Of a stretch of DNA of 64,000 bases, positions 23,700 to 34,430 are shown piece after piece. Made by a program: the position numbers and the translations under genes. The stretch's first letter is position 1; every line of letters starts with the position of its first letter. Source of the stretch: Amaurobius ferox (lineage: Eukaryota; Arthropoda; Arachnida; Araneae; Amaurobiidae); assembly GCA_951213105.1 (NCBI GenBank), contig OX578138.1, positions 94,733,914 to 94,797,913 of the forward strand, given 5' to 3'. The notes below the pieces were generated by a model. The model had not been told where the DNA came from, did not search any database, and saw nothing but the letters and a program-made list of their open reading frames with translations.

Positions 23700-25004
23700 A
23701 CAAGAAAGATCAATCATGCATAAAACATTGATTATGAAACACTTTCCAACTTCAATGCAATTTTATATAAAAGTCTCTAAAATGCGACACATTCCTCGGT
23801 AATAGTTTTAAAACTATCACAATACTACATTAATATATTTTATTTGAAAACATAAAATTCCATCGAAAAGAAATAACTTCATTCAAATGACGGCATTGAA
23901 ATATAAATCTGAATTAAACAACTCTAAAATGCGATACATTCCTCGGTAATATTTTTAAAATTATCATAATGCCACATTAATTTATTATATTTGAAAATTT
24001 CATCGAAAACAAATGAACTTTATTCAAATGAAGTCATCGAAATATAAAGCGGCTAGCTCTCTAAATAAAAGCAACATTTCAATCATAAAAGGTTTTCCAT
24101 TTCTTTCATTCATCACAATACTATAATAATTTATTTTATTTAAAAACTTAAAACCATGGAGGTACAAGTAATTTAAATCTATGCTTAAAACTTCATCGAA
24201 ACAATCGTTTGGTTCTCTCTGTAAAATCAATGAATGTTGTATTCATATCAGCTATATTGCAGACTCCATGAGCTAAATAATTTTGCGTTAAAGAAATGCA
24301 GCAATTCTTAAGCAACTCATTCAACATATTTTGCTGTTTATATTCTCCATAAGGGAAAATTAGACTTCGTTGTAAAAATAATCAGTTGTACAAATAATAG
24401 TTTGATGGTCATTTAAACTCACATATATTGTAATTGCGTTGTTTTAGTATGTCGATGCACAGGATTTAAGCAAAACTATAGCGGTTTTAGGACGGTTACA
24501 ATACTGAATATGAATTAAAAAGAACTTTAAAAATCGCGATTTTGACACAAGATGCATGCCATATGTTATATTGAAGTGGGTCAGGTGATCTCTTCATATA
24601 ATGGTCACGTGATCTCTTCATATAAAAGGTGTAATTAATATTTCAATTTTTATTTCTAAAACTACTGAACATATTTTGCTGAATTTTTTTTATATATTTT
24701 GAATAATTTGAATATTTCCTAAAACTTTTGAAGCAATTTATGAATTTCAAATCCGCTTAAAAAATACTTGAAAAATTAAGTCCTATAGGGTTGCATGTAT
24801 TTCATTTTTTCAACCTGGGTTCAATCCAAAACTAACTGGGTGATATTATTCATTTATATTCCCATAGGTCCCACAGACCGTCTGAATTACATACTAAAAT
24901 GTATTTTGATAAAGTCATTTTTACGGCAGTTATCGTGCTAACAGACCGACAGACAAATTGAACAATGTCATAAACACTTTTCAACTATGTTGTAAACTGT
25001 TAAA
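23700..25004 (+). repeat. Family C interspersed repeat, copy C4 (right arm of an inverted pair)
   Basis: It starts ACAAGAAAGATCAATCATGC, has the doubled internal block (ATGCGACACATTCCTCGGTAA at 23796 and ATGCGATACATTCCTCGGTAA at 23928), the CACGTGATCTCTTCATATAA motif near 24606, a short (GACAGACA) block and a TTGTAAACTGTTAAAA end. It is very similar in layout to C3. Confidence 0.8.
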
Positions 25005-25186
25005 AGAGAGTGATACACATATTTCAGTGTATGTAGAAAATTATATGTTCGGCCCATCAGCTTATTTTAAGAATATCAAAGATTTATGCTCTTTATAAAA
25101 GTTAATTACCAACCATTAATTTCCGGCTTCCTTCCTTAAGTATATTTTAAAATATCTCCAGAATTCAAAATATAAAATATATTTGA

Positions 25187-25480
25187 AAACATTGATAAAA
25201 TGAAGGTACGTGACTGAAGTACGCAATTAAATTCAAATTGAGTTTTATAAATTCTAGACCCAATTACCATATAGCATCTGACAAGTATGCATTTGCACTG
25301 AAAAACAACTCAAATTTTAAATTGAAATAAAACTCACACCCTAAGGTTCAAGTTAATCTTCGAACTTTAACTTTGTACTTGATATATTTCAATATAGCGA
25401 GATATTAATTTCTTTGAAAAATGTATGGTATTATGTAGATGGTAGAAAATTATAGAATGATGGTAAAAATGATAAATATT
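25187..25480 (+). repeat. Segment S copy 2
   Basis: Blocks TCAAATTGAGTTTTATAAATT, TAGCATCTGACAAG, GTTCAAGTTAATCTTCGAAC and GATATTAATTTCTTTGAAAA align with copies at 21340, 29735 and 34180. Copies 2 and 3 are the closest pair and share a further AAAATGTATG ... GTAGAAAATTA tail. Confidence 0.65.
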
Positions 25481-25761
25481 AAGAGCTATAGTTATGTTTA
25501 CATATGCGATGAATTGACACATGTTAAACAAAATATAATAATCTGGAAAATATAATTATCTGGCTGCTGTTAATCTAATATCAATTTATATCCATTTATA
25601 GACGGGAATCTTAGAAAAGACCTTTAACACCCTCAAAAGATTGTAAGGCAAAACCTATGAGTGTACACGTTAGGTTTGTAGTAAAGCGATCCTTCCTGAT
25701 CAAATAAATCTTAGCGGAAATTAAAAGTTAGTATAATCAATTCGGTGACAAAACAAGAAAA

Positions 25762-25830
25762 TCTGATGTAGGCAGCACATGACTTTCCTTATATAATGCA
25801 ATAAATTTACTACTTTTACAGTAAAAAAAA
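25762..25830 (+). mobile_element. Family A 5' fragment, interrupted by another A element
   Basis: The first 69 bp of family A run into the poly-A of its own TTTTACAGTAAAAAA block, where a second, complete A element begins at 25832. This looks like self-insertion of the family into its A-rich site, followed by loss of the older copy's remainder. Confidence 0.75.
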
Positions 25831-25831
25831 A

Positions 25832-26846
25832 TCTGATGTGGACAACTCATCACTTTCCTTATATAATGCAATGAATTTACTACTTTTACTGTAAAAAAAT
25901 AGGTTTCTCTTATAGTAGATAATTATATTCTTTCCAAGATATTGACTTTTCGACGATTAGTCGCCATTTTCATTGATTTAGCGTCATTTTTATCCATTTG
26001 GAGAGATTTTCGTTAATTTGGCAACAGTTAAAAAAATTCGCCAAGTTGGCGACATTCTGGCAAATTCGTAGCCAAAATCTCGCCAAACGTTATGGACGAA
26101 GAAATAAGTTACTCTTATAGCAGGTAAATGACTACTGGCGTTCAAATATAAAAGTATTACTTAACGTATCTTTTCTCATGAATGGAACGAGCTAGATCCA
26201 CGAAAATGATGTCACCAAATTTATCGTATAATATTACATATTAAAAGTGAACATGTTTCTCAGCAGTTAATATATTTTTTTAATTTGTGGGATTTTTTGA
26301 TAAATTTGTTCGAAAAACGTGCAATATCTCGAGAACGGTTCATGCTAGAATTCTAAAGTTTATGGCAATTGTTTTCTAAGAAAAAATTACATAAGAAATG
26401 TCTATTTGCGTAACTTTATTAAAGGTTTTGAGTTTTTCATGATTTTTTCAAAATTTCAGTCAAAAATTTAGGGGGTGCTGAACATTCGACAACATTTAAG
26501 AACAATAGGCTTCCAGTATTCACCGATTGTGATTTTTGTTCCAAATTTCATTCGAATCGCTCCATTCGTTCGTAAGATATCGTCTCCACAGACTCACTGA
26601 CACACACACACACACATACTTTCACACACACACACACATACATACTTTCACACACACACACACATACTTTTACACATACACACACACACACACACAGACA
26701 TACTTTCACACACACAGACATCACCTCAAAAATGTTTGATTCGTGATGAGGGATGCTTGAAATGTGCTCTCTTGTCGAAAATTAGAATTCGAATTTTCGA
26801 CCCTGTTACAATACTTTCCTTATATATTATGTATATAAGGAAAGTA
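25832..26846 (+). mobile_element. Family A element A9
   Basis: Complete copy: TCTGATGTGGACAACTCATC start, CGCCAAGTTGGCGAC dyad near 26039-26053, TCACCGATTGTGATTTTTG, a (CA)n/(TTTCACA)n block at 26598-26720, CACCTCAAAAATGTTTGATTC and a textbook 3' hairpin ACTTTCCTTATATATTATG / TATATAAGGAAAGTA. Confidence 0.85.
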
Positions 26847-26869
26847 ATAGACAAAAACATCAATTCGTT

Positions 26870-27170
26870 TTCATTTTCAATTGAAGAGAATTGCAGAATT
26901 AGAAGAAATCCACTTAAAACTGTTACAGAATGCATTCACTTCCCTGAATATGGTGTTTGGCAAAATGCTGTTATATTCAGATATGCTAAAAAAATAATAC
27001 TTTTAAATACTATGTTATCAAATGTACAACCCTATCAAAAGATCCATGTCATTACATTTGAATTCGAGGCAGAATGTGGACAAATACTTTGACAAACATT
27101 GTAATCATATCATCAAGTGCTGTAACAGGTGTCATCATGTTGCAGTCTTTGATAACACGCTTTTTTATAG
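26870..27170 (+). pseudogene. Possible decayed exon with a strong 5' splice site
   Basis: An open frame running out of element A9 reads protein-like sequence (ENCRIRRNP, PEYGVWQNAVIFRYAKK, QKIHVITFEFEAECGQ) and then meets a TGA at 27090. The next frame continues with a hydrophobic, membrane-like stretch (TNIVIISSSAVTGVIMLQSL) up to TATAG followed by GTGAGT at 27171, a consensus donor. One indel near 27085 would join the two parts, so this may be an exon broken by a frameshift. The family is not recognised and the 3' splice site is unclear. Confidence 0.25.
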
Positions 27171-27234
27171 GTGAGTATTGCCTTCCATATAAGCGTTCAT
27201 GATATATTCCTATTAATTAAAGAATCTGATGTGG

Positions 27235-27984
27235 GCAGCAAATGACTTTCCTTATATAATGCAATGAGTTTACTACTTTTACAGTTTAAAAAAATGTTAT
27301 TCTTATAGTAGATACTAATATTCTTTCCAAGATATTGAATTTTCTCCAATTAGTCGTCATTTTATTGATTTAGCGTCATTTTTATCCATTTAACGAGTTT
27401 TTCGTTAATTTAGCAACTTTTAAAAAAGTCGCCAAGTTGGCGACATTCCATCAAGTTCGTCGCCAAAATCTCGCCAACCGTTATGGACGAAGGAATAAGT
27501 TATTCTTACAGCAGATAAATGACTATTGACTTTAAAATTCAAAAGTATTACTCAAAGTATCTTTCTTCATAAATGGAAAAATCTAGATCCAAGAGAATGA
27601 TGTCACCAAATTTGGCGCATGGTATTACATATGAAAAGTGAACATGTTTCTCAATAGAAAAAAAAATTATTTTATATGACTTTTTGATAATTTTTTTGAA
27701 AAATGTGCAATATATCGAAAACGATTCATGTTAGCGTTTTAAAATTTATGCCAATCGTTTTCTAATGAAAAATTACATAAGAAATGTCTATTTGTGTAAC
27801 TTTATTAGCGGTTTTGATTTTTTGAAGATTTTTTCAAAATTTCACTCGAAAATTTAGGGGGGTTCTGAAATTCGATTGCGTGTAAAAACAATAGGCTTCC
27901 AGTGTTTACGGATTGTGATTTTTGTACCAAATGTCGTTCGAATTGGTCCATTCGTTCATCAGTTATCGTCTCCACAGACTCACT

Positions 27985-28021
<37 letters not shown>

Positions 28022-28146
28022 CACTTCAAAAATGTCTGATTCTTTATCAGGGATGCTTGAAACGTGCTTTCCCGTCGAAAACTCGAATTCGAATTTTCAA
28101 CCCAGTCACAATACTTTCCTTATACATTATGTATATAAGGAAAGTA
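27235..28146 (+). mobile_element. Family A element A10
   Basis: Complete copy. TCTGATGTGGGCAGCAAATG start, GTCGCCAAGTTGGCGAC dyad at 27428-27444, pure (CA)n at 27986-28020, CCCGTCGAAAACTCGAATTC, and the 3' hairpin ACTTTCCTTATACATTATG / TATATAAGGAAAGTA. Confidence 0.85.
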
Positions 28147-28621
28147 ATAATGCTCTACAAGGTTGCAATGGCCATTTTTCTTCTATTACGCTATGTTGCT
28201 GAGCTTGTTATCATGATTTTTAAAATCATCCATCTTTGCTGCAATCTGTTGCTTTCGATTGAACATGGACACACTCATGGATCTTTCTTTACAAAGTTAT
28301 CTGGGTGTTTAAAATGTTTCTAGTGTATATATATACATAATTCTAAACCTATGCCACAGTTTGACGTTCATATACTCCCTTTAAAAATCAGATATAGAAC
28401 AATTTCCTTATGTCTGCTTTCATTAAGGAAGAATTTACTTGTTATGTTCCCACAAGCAGCAGTTTTATTTATTGTGACCCTGCTACAATGGTTTAACATT
28501 GAATGATCATAAAAATTGAAAGTTGGAACTTTTATGACATTTTGAAATTTTATAATGAAATTGGGAAGTTTCATTGCAAAATTTTAAATGAGAAGTTTTT
28601 TAAATTCTATTCTCATATTTT
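28147..28621. other. Spacer between tail-to-tail A elements
   Basis: 475 bp between the 3' ends of A10 (+) and A11 (-). A hydrophobic open frame, continuous with A10, ends at 28323. It has no recognisable domain and I do not call it a gene. Confidence 0.5.
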
Positions 28622-28746
28622 TACTTTCCTTATATATATAACGTATAAGGAAAGTATTGCACCGGGGTGGAAAATTCGAATTCGAGTTTTCGACGGCAGA
28701 GCACATTTCAAGCATCACTGATCACGAATTGAACACTTTTAAAGTG

Positions 28747-28785
<39 letters not shown>

Positions 28786-29559
28786 AGTGTCAGTGAGTCT
28801 ATGGAGACAATAACTGACGAACGAATGGACCGATTATAACAAAATTTGGTACAAAAATTACAATCCGTAAACACTGGAAGCCTATTGTTTTCATAAGTAA
28901 TCGAATGTTCAGAAACCTCCTAAATTTTCGAGTGAGATTTTGAAAAAATCGTTAAAAAATCAACACCTATAATAAAGTTACTCAAATAGACATTTCTTAT
29001 GTATATTTTCATTAGAAAACGATTGACAATAACTTTAGAACGCTAACTTGAACCATTCTCGAGATATTGCACATTTTTAAAAAAAATTATCAAAAAATCA
29101 TATAAAATTAAAAAAAATATTTTCTTTTGAAAAACATGTTCACTTTTCATATGTAATACTGTGCGATAAATTTGGTGACATCATTCTCGTGTATCTAGCT
29201 CATTCCATTCATGAAAGAAGGTACTTTGAATAATACTTTTGTATTCGAACGCCAATACTCATTTATCTGCTGTAAGAATAATTTATTTTTCCATCCATAA
29301 CGCTTGGCGAGATTTTGACGAAGAATTTGGTGGAATGTCGCCTACTTTGCGACTTATTTAAATGTTGCTAAATTAACTAAAAACTCGCCAAATGGATAAA
29401 AATGACGCTAAATCAATGAAAATGAAGACTCACTGACAAAAATTCAATATCTTGGAAAGAGTATAAGTATCTACTATAAGAATAACCTAATTTCTTTTAC
29501 TGTAAAAGTAGTAAATTCATTGCATTATATAAGGAAAGCCATGTGCTGCCCACATCAGA
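28622..29559 (-). mobile_element. Family A element A11
   Basis: Complete reverse copy. The 3' hairpin is at 28623-28654, (TG)n at 28747-28784, the CGAAT(G/T)TTCAGAA and CGTTCTAA-type blocks in the middle, and the 5' end complement TGCTGCCCACATCAGA at 29544-29559. With A10 it forms an inverted pair. Confidence 0.85.
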
Positions 29560-29734
29560 TTTAAAAAAAAATTGAAATATGGAAATTTATTACTTTTATT
29601 GGATTTGCTGCCGAAAGAATCACTTATATTTATTCGCATGCAGAATCAATAACCAATAACCAATTATAATTTGAAATACCGCCAAGAACTCTTGAAAGTA
29701 TCCAGAGTGCAAAACATAAAACATGTTTAAAGGC

Positions 29735-30010
29735 ATTGAAATAATGAAAATACGTGACTTAAGTACTCAATAAAATTCAAATTGAGATTTGAAAGTTCTA
29801 GATTGAAGAATCACCAGATGGCATCTGACAGAAATACATTTCAGATAAAACTCATACACTGAGGGTCAAGTTATCCTTCAGACTTTAACTTTGTACTTTA
29901 TGAATTTAAATTAAATGGGGTATTAATGTCTTTAAAAAATGTATGATAATATGTAGATAGTAGAAAATTACAGAAGTAATGGTAGAAATGGAATAAATAG
30001 ATGGCTATAA
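29735..30010 (+). repeat. Segment S copy 3
   Basis: Aligns with copy 2 over GAAAATACGTGACTTAAGTAC, TTCAAATTGAGATTTGAAAG, AGATGGCATCTGACAGAAAT, AACTTTGTACTTTATG, GGGTATTAATGTCTTTAAAA and GTAGAAAATTACAGAA. Confidence 0.65.
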
Positions 30011-31042
30011 TTATACATACTGTGATGAAGATCACTTACATAAATTTAATTTGACAATCATTTTACTGGCTAACAGGAAATATTATTAAAACTTGTGTTT
30101 AATCTTGGAAATGGGACGTTTTCTTTTACTATATTTCCACATATTATTGCTTATCAAATCTTCTCACATAAATATAATTATTGAAATCATACTCACTATT
30201 TGGCAATCTGTATCGATGGGCCAATTGAGGTTATTTCAATGCTATGAAGAACTGAGTATAGCAAAATAATCATTTTTATCATGTGATAACTCCTAAACAG
30301 ATTCAATTTCCATAGAAAAAAATACTTTCAGAAAACGATATTTCATGCGGTCTTTATCACCATTCGAAATGTAAAGTTTTTCGATTTTTAGTGAAACATC
30401 GCAATCAAAATGATCAATTACAGAACATGATGTACAATCTCAATGAATCAGAAACTTAACAAAAATTCCGAAAAATCACACCTTCCTACACTTTGAAATC
30501 AAAATTTAAAGTATTAATTGTTGTAGACGTTACCTAAGAATTACTGGATGTAAGTTCAAAACGCGCGAATCCATCAAAAACTTGATAAATGAAAAATGGA
30601 TAAATGAAAATTTCGGTGAAGTTTAAATATTTCAAACATCGTGGAATAAAATGGGATACTTTTAGTTCTTTAAGTTTTTAACCATATCGAGCCAGACGGA
30701 AAATACGTGTTTTTGAAATTACTCAAGAACAAAAGCAGCTAGAAATAATTTGTTATATCATAGTTTTTTGTTTCCATTAGTTTCCATTTTGTTTCCATTT
30801 AGAGTGTTTGTTTCCATTTGTATCATGTTTCCATTCTTTTGAATTTCAAACTTTTTGGGCCAACACTCCTTGAGCCTGCATAGAATTTAAGCATTTTAGT
30901 TGGCCATACAAGCCATTTTAGTAGGGTGAGAGGTTGTTTACTACAATGGTGTTAAAAATGACAATTATTGTAAGATAGTTAAAGTCCAATTATATATATA
31001 CAAACATATAGATAGTATGTATACACATACACACACACACGC

Positions 31043-31090
<48 letters not shown>

Positions 31091-31159
31091 TATATAGAAA
31101 TTGAAAAATCGGAAATAAAAATGTTTTAGTAACTTTTGCGCAAGGCAGCATGAGGGTAC
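30011..31159. other. No gene seen; CA/TA microsatellite
   Basis: AT-rich. A compound microsatellite with (CA)n and (TA)n lies at about 30995-31082. TTTCCATT-type short repeats occur near 30771-30833. Confidence 0.5.
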
Positions 31160-31451
31160 CAAACACTATATATATAGAAAAATTGAAATATAAAAAGTGA
31201 AAAAAACATGTAAAAAACATGTAAAAAAGGAAGGATGGCTCGGCAAAGAGCTTACATTATGGCGGTAAGGGGTTGTGACCTTACTCCCCAGTTCAACGAG
31301 CTCGTCAAAATCGCCGCGGCATTTTCACTCCTGGTCGCCAGCCCTGGCCCAAGCCAACCTCCGGAGTGACTTTGAAATCATCACGAGACCTGGATAGAGA
31401 TGTGTACGAGAGCCATATCACCACAAATAAAGCCAACTGAATTGCCGACTC

Positions 31452-31476
31452 AAATGAAATGTAGATTACATTTCAT
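31452..31476. other. Perfect hairpin in the LINE 3' UTR
   Basis: AATGAAATGTA at 31452-31462 pairs perfectly with TACATTTCATT at 31466-31476 across a 3-nt loop. A 3' UTR stem of this sort could be a recognition structure for the LINE's own reverse transcriptase, but that is inference. Confidence 0.8.
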
Positions 31477-31556
31477 TAAGTTAAAAAGTTAGATAGCGTT
31501 TTTTCTTTTTTTTGTGTCCCATTACAAAACATCAAAAAAGTTGAAAGCAAGTAAAA

Positions 31557-31645
31557 AAAAACAATAAATTGACCTTATTGATAATACAAAACAATAAATT
31601 AACCTTATTGATAATACAAAACAATAAATTGACCATATTGATCAC
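31557..31645 (-). repeat. 30-bp minisatellite, about 2.8 copies
   Basis: ACAATAAATTGACCTTATTG recurs at 31561, 31591 and 31621 with one or two substitutions. It lies in the LINE 3' UTR. Confidence 0.9.
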
Positions 31646-31681
31646 AGAAAACTGAACGCTGATGCACTAGGCTGAATCAAC

Positions 31682-31912
31682 TTAAGAAACTTTATCAGAA
31701 ATAGATTGGGCGACAATATTACAATTTTTTATTTTATGTATAAAAGTTGGGTTGAAACAGACGGACTTAAACCAATTTGGTTTATTACAATTTGAAGGTT
31801 GAAAGAGGTAAAATTTTCTAGTAAAAGGGCAATGAAAAATATAGTGACCAACATCACCGTAGGAATTGCAAGGACAGGTTGAAGTGGATTTGATTTTAGA
31901 AAAGAATATATA
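31682..31912 (-). pseudogene. C-terminal fragment of a LINE reverse-transcriptase/RNase H polyprotein
   Basis: The last 70-odd residues read through a Cys/His cluster (CPCNSYGDVGHYIFHCPF: C-x-C, then H-x4-C) followed by NWFKSVCFNPTFIHKIKN and a short tail ending DKVS and TAA at 31682-31684. This layout (a zinc-knuckle-like C/H motif after the RNase H domain at the end of ORF2) is usual in arthropod non-LTR retrotransposons of the Jockey/I group. The reverse transcriptase and RNase H domains themselves are missing. The frame stays open into (TA)n DNA upstream, but those residues are not LINE-derived. Confidence 0.7.
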
Positions 31913-31926
31913 TATATGTATATATA

Positions 31927-32690
31927 CAGGGTGTCCTAAAAACATTGACCTCGGTTTTTATTCCTAAAATATTGATCTTAGACATATAATAAATTTCAAA
32001 GTTACCTAAAAAAGGTACATAATTTCATGAAATCGATAAACATTTTCAGGGGATAAAATTTGAAGAAATACAAAATTTGAATTTTTATACGGCGCTCGTA
32101 CCAAAACATTTTCAATGAGTAAAATGCCCCATACACTAATAAGGTGATGTACAAAATTTCAGCATTTTATCATAAAAAGTCCCTCAGATATGTTTAAACA
32201 AAGTTGGCGAGGGATTAATCATAAATTAAAATGTAAATGTTTACAGCAAGAGTGTAAATGGCGCAACTCAGAAATGCATCATAGGCAAATAATATCTGCC
32301 TCTTAGCTTTAATGAATCTTTGGCATGGATGGAAAACATTTTAAACGAGCTTTGTAATCTTTGTGTAAAGTTATATATTTCTACACTATATAAATACTTT
32401 GTACCAATAAATAGCAAAATTATTATTTATTTATGTAATCATAGTTTTCTTTCGTAATTTGTGTATGACCCCTGAAACGCGATCTGCTGACATCATTTCT
32501 CCCCTCTGAGAACCCATGTCGATGCATCGAAAAGTGGTTTAAGTCAGAAATTTGCTCTTTCATGTCTTTTTATTATAAAATGCTGAAATTTTGTGCATCA
32601 CCTTCTTAGTGCATGGGGCACATTTTACTTATCATGTCTATGATCAATATTTAAGGAATAAAAGCCGATGTCAATGTTTTAGGACACCCT
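31927..32690. mobile_element. Non-autonomous DNA transposon with long inverted repeats
   Basis: It starts CAGGGTGTCCTAAAAACATTG and ends CAATGTTTTAGGACACCCT. Inverted similarity continues for well over 100 bp with gaps (TTTATTCC(T)TAAATATTGATC; TTTCAGCATTTTAT near 32157 pairs with ATAAAATGCTGAAA near 32575). The element is 764 bp with no coding capacity. It sits beside (TA)n DNA, which hides the target duplication, although a TA target is likely. Confidence 0.75.
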
Positions 32691-32700
32691 ATTAAATACC

Positions 32701-32751
32701 CAGACCATCCGACTCATCCTAAGGACTCGAGCAACCATTTGGACGGCCGGC
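32701..32751 (-). mobile_element. SINE tail-like fragment
   Basis: On the minus strand it contains CCGGCCGTCCAAA and GGATGGTCTGGGT, the same two blocks that flank the ACCTTACACC stretch in the 5S-derived SINE tail. The sequence between them differs, so it is a diverged relative or a different subfamily. Confidence 0.45.
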
Positions 32752-32752
32752 A

Positions 32753-32800
32753 ATTAGGACACCCTGTGTATATATATATATATACACAGGGTGTCCTAAT
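32753..32800. repeat. 48-bp palindrome made of two transposon ends around (TA)n
   Basis: ATTAGGACACCCTGTGTATA and its mirror TATACACAGGGTGTCCTAAT meet head to head around a (TA)n centre. These are the same CAGGGTGTCCTAA termini as the element at 31927-32690. A second (TA)n run follows at 32810-32837. Confidence 0.85.
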
Positions 32801-32801
32801 A

Positions 32802-32838
<37 letters not shown>

Positions 32839-34179
32839 CTAAACATTTTCGAACATTTTATTTTTAGAAAATTAGAAAAACATTTTAAAAACCTAATTAA
32901 GTTTTAAAATGTTTAAAAGTCAATTAAATTTATGTATGTTTCATTTCATACAAAAGTCAATGCAATCGGTTTCAAGACATGTACAATTTTCGAGGTTATT
33001 TTCGCTTTTGATCTAAAGCATTAAAATTTTAGTTTCTATAAACTTTGTCACTTCGAATCGGACCAAAAAATATTCATCACTTAAATTAAATTTCAGAAAC
33101 TAAATGTAAAATGCCAACATATTATTAAAAATACTCACTATTACTAAATGAGTGAATATTCCGTAAATACTTGGCACAAGAAATATATGTATAACATTGT
33201 TTCGAAGTTATTTCATGAGGTTTATATGATATCAGAAATTTTATTTTACCACATAGAGGTCTATATGTCTCCAAATAAATTGAGCATATCTAATAATATT
33301 TAGCAGGATGATTATTCAGAGATCAATTAATGTGGAGAATTGAAGATATTCTGAGTAAAGTACTCACAATCATTCTTTTCCATAAACGAAAATAAAGATC
33401 AATTAATTTGAGTGTGGCTGATCTCGACTTTCTCATACAAGAATCCATTTTTAGCAGCTAACTTTCTTCAAATGTTATAAGAAATCTTTTGAAAAATAGG
33501 CATCATGGGTCAAAATGATTATAATTCCAGCGCGTTACCCCACACTTTAAAGAACTTGAAAAAATATTTCGATTGATATCATACTTGACAATGTACCATC
33601 GGGGGCCGGATAACTTGCCCCACCCCCGCAAGTTGTCCGGCCCCCGAGGGTACATAGGGGTACCCCAAATGTTTTCACTCGCATTTAAAACATATTCTAT
33701 CTAGTCCTAGTTGTTTTGGTTAACAAAGAAGGATATGAAGTTTTGTGAAAATCCATTCATATTTTTGGCCGCTATAGTGTACACAAGAAATCGACCTCAG
33801 ACCGACAGACGGACATCACTACAAAAATAATCAAAACGTGATCAGGAGATCTTAAAACATATATTGTCATAAAAATCACGAAATCGAAAATTTTTGAGAA
33901 AACAACACCTTTTCAATACCACTTATGAGAGTAAAAATATAACAATGATAATATTTATTTTTCTACTATTTTAATCTACGGCAAACATTTTCCTTTATCA
34001 ATTTTGCACTCTTGAACAACAGGTTTCTCTCTCTCTCTCGCTCTATCGCTTTCTCTATCTATCTATCTATCTGTCTCTCTATCTCTTCCACTCTCTAATT
34101 CTAAAAATTTCCAAATTATTTTTCGAAGTGAATCTATTTAATTGTATGCATGGATATTGTTACGAACATAATATTCATC
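32801..34179. other. No gene seen; contains GC-rich hairpin and (TC)n microsatellite
   Basis: Mostly AT-rich, unrecognised. Special items are the hairpin at 33592-33654 and a (TC)n/(TATC)n microsatellite at 34024-34095. Confidence 0.5.
33592..33654. repeat. GC-rich hairpin, 20-bp arms
   Basis: TCGGGGGCCGGATAACTTGC at 33599-33618 pairs with GCAAGTTGTCCGGCCCCCGA at 33628-33647 with a single mismatch and a 9-nt C-rich loop. Outer TGTACC/GGGTACA extend the stem. The whole stands out as GC-rich in AT-rich surroundings. Confidence 0.92.
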
Positions 34180-34430
34180 AAATATGTTAAAGGTGCTAAA
34201 AAATAAAAGAAAGTGACAAGGAGTGCAATCCATTTTAAATTGAGTTTTGTATTATTAAATTCGAGAACACGAATCACCAGATGGCGTTTGACAGAAATCC
34301 AATTATAAAGAAGTCTAGAATTCCAGGCATGCTTCGCGCTTATACTCTGAGGTACAAGTAATTCATCTTAGTGTCTTGCGCATTTAAATGAAATGGGATA
34401 TTAATCTATTTTCGAAATGAACCATCTGGT
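34180..34430 (+). repeat. Segment S copy 4
   Basis: TAAATTGAGTTTTGTATTATT, GAATCACCAGATGGCGTTTGACAG-type block, ACTCTGAGGTACAAGTAATTC, TTAGTGTCTTG and AAATGGGATATTAATCTA match the other three S copies in order. It is closest to copy 1. Confidence 0.65.

Larger units (their letters stand above)
31160..31912 (-). mobile_element. 5'-truncated LINE, 3' end with UTR and TA-type tail
   Basis: On the minus strand a short C-terminal coding piece (31682-31912) is followed by a 3' UTR. The UTR includes a 30-bp minisatellite (31557-31645), a hairpin (31452-31476) and a markedly GC-rich block (31225-31440). It then ends in ACATGTTTTTT repeats and a TATATATA tail next to 31160. GC-rich 3' UTR plus simple-repeat tail and 5' truncation fit a non-LTR retrotransposon. 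The 5' break is at a (TA)n run beside the inverted-repeat element that starts at 31927. Confidence 0.7.

Noticed and set aside
27922..28323. 133-codon frame with a hydrophobic C-terminal half
   Set aside because: The first half is the 3' end of family A element A10, including its microsatellite. The remainder has no motif or splice site.
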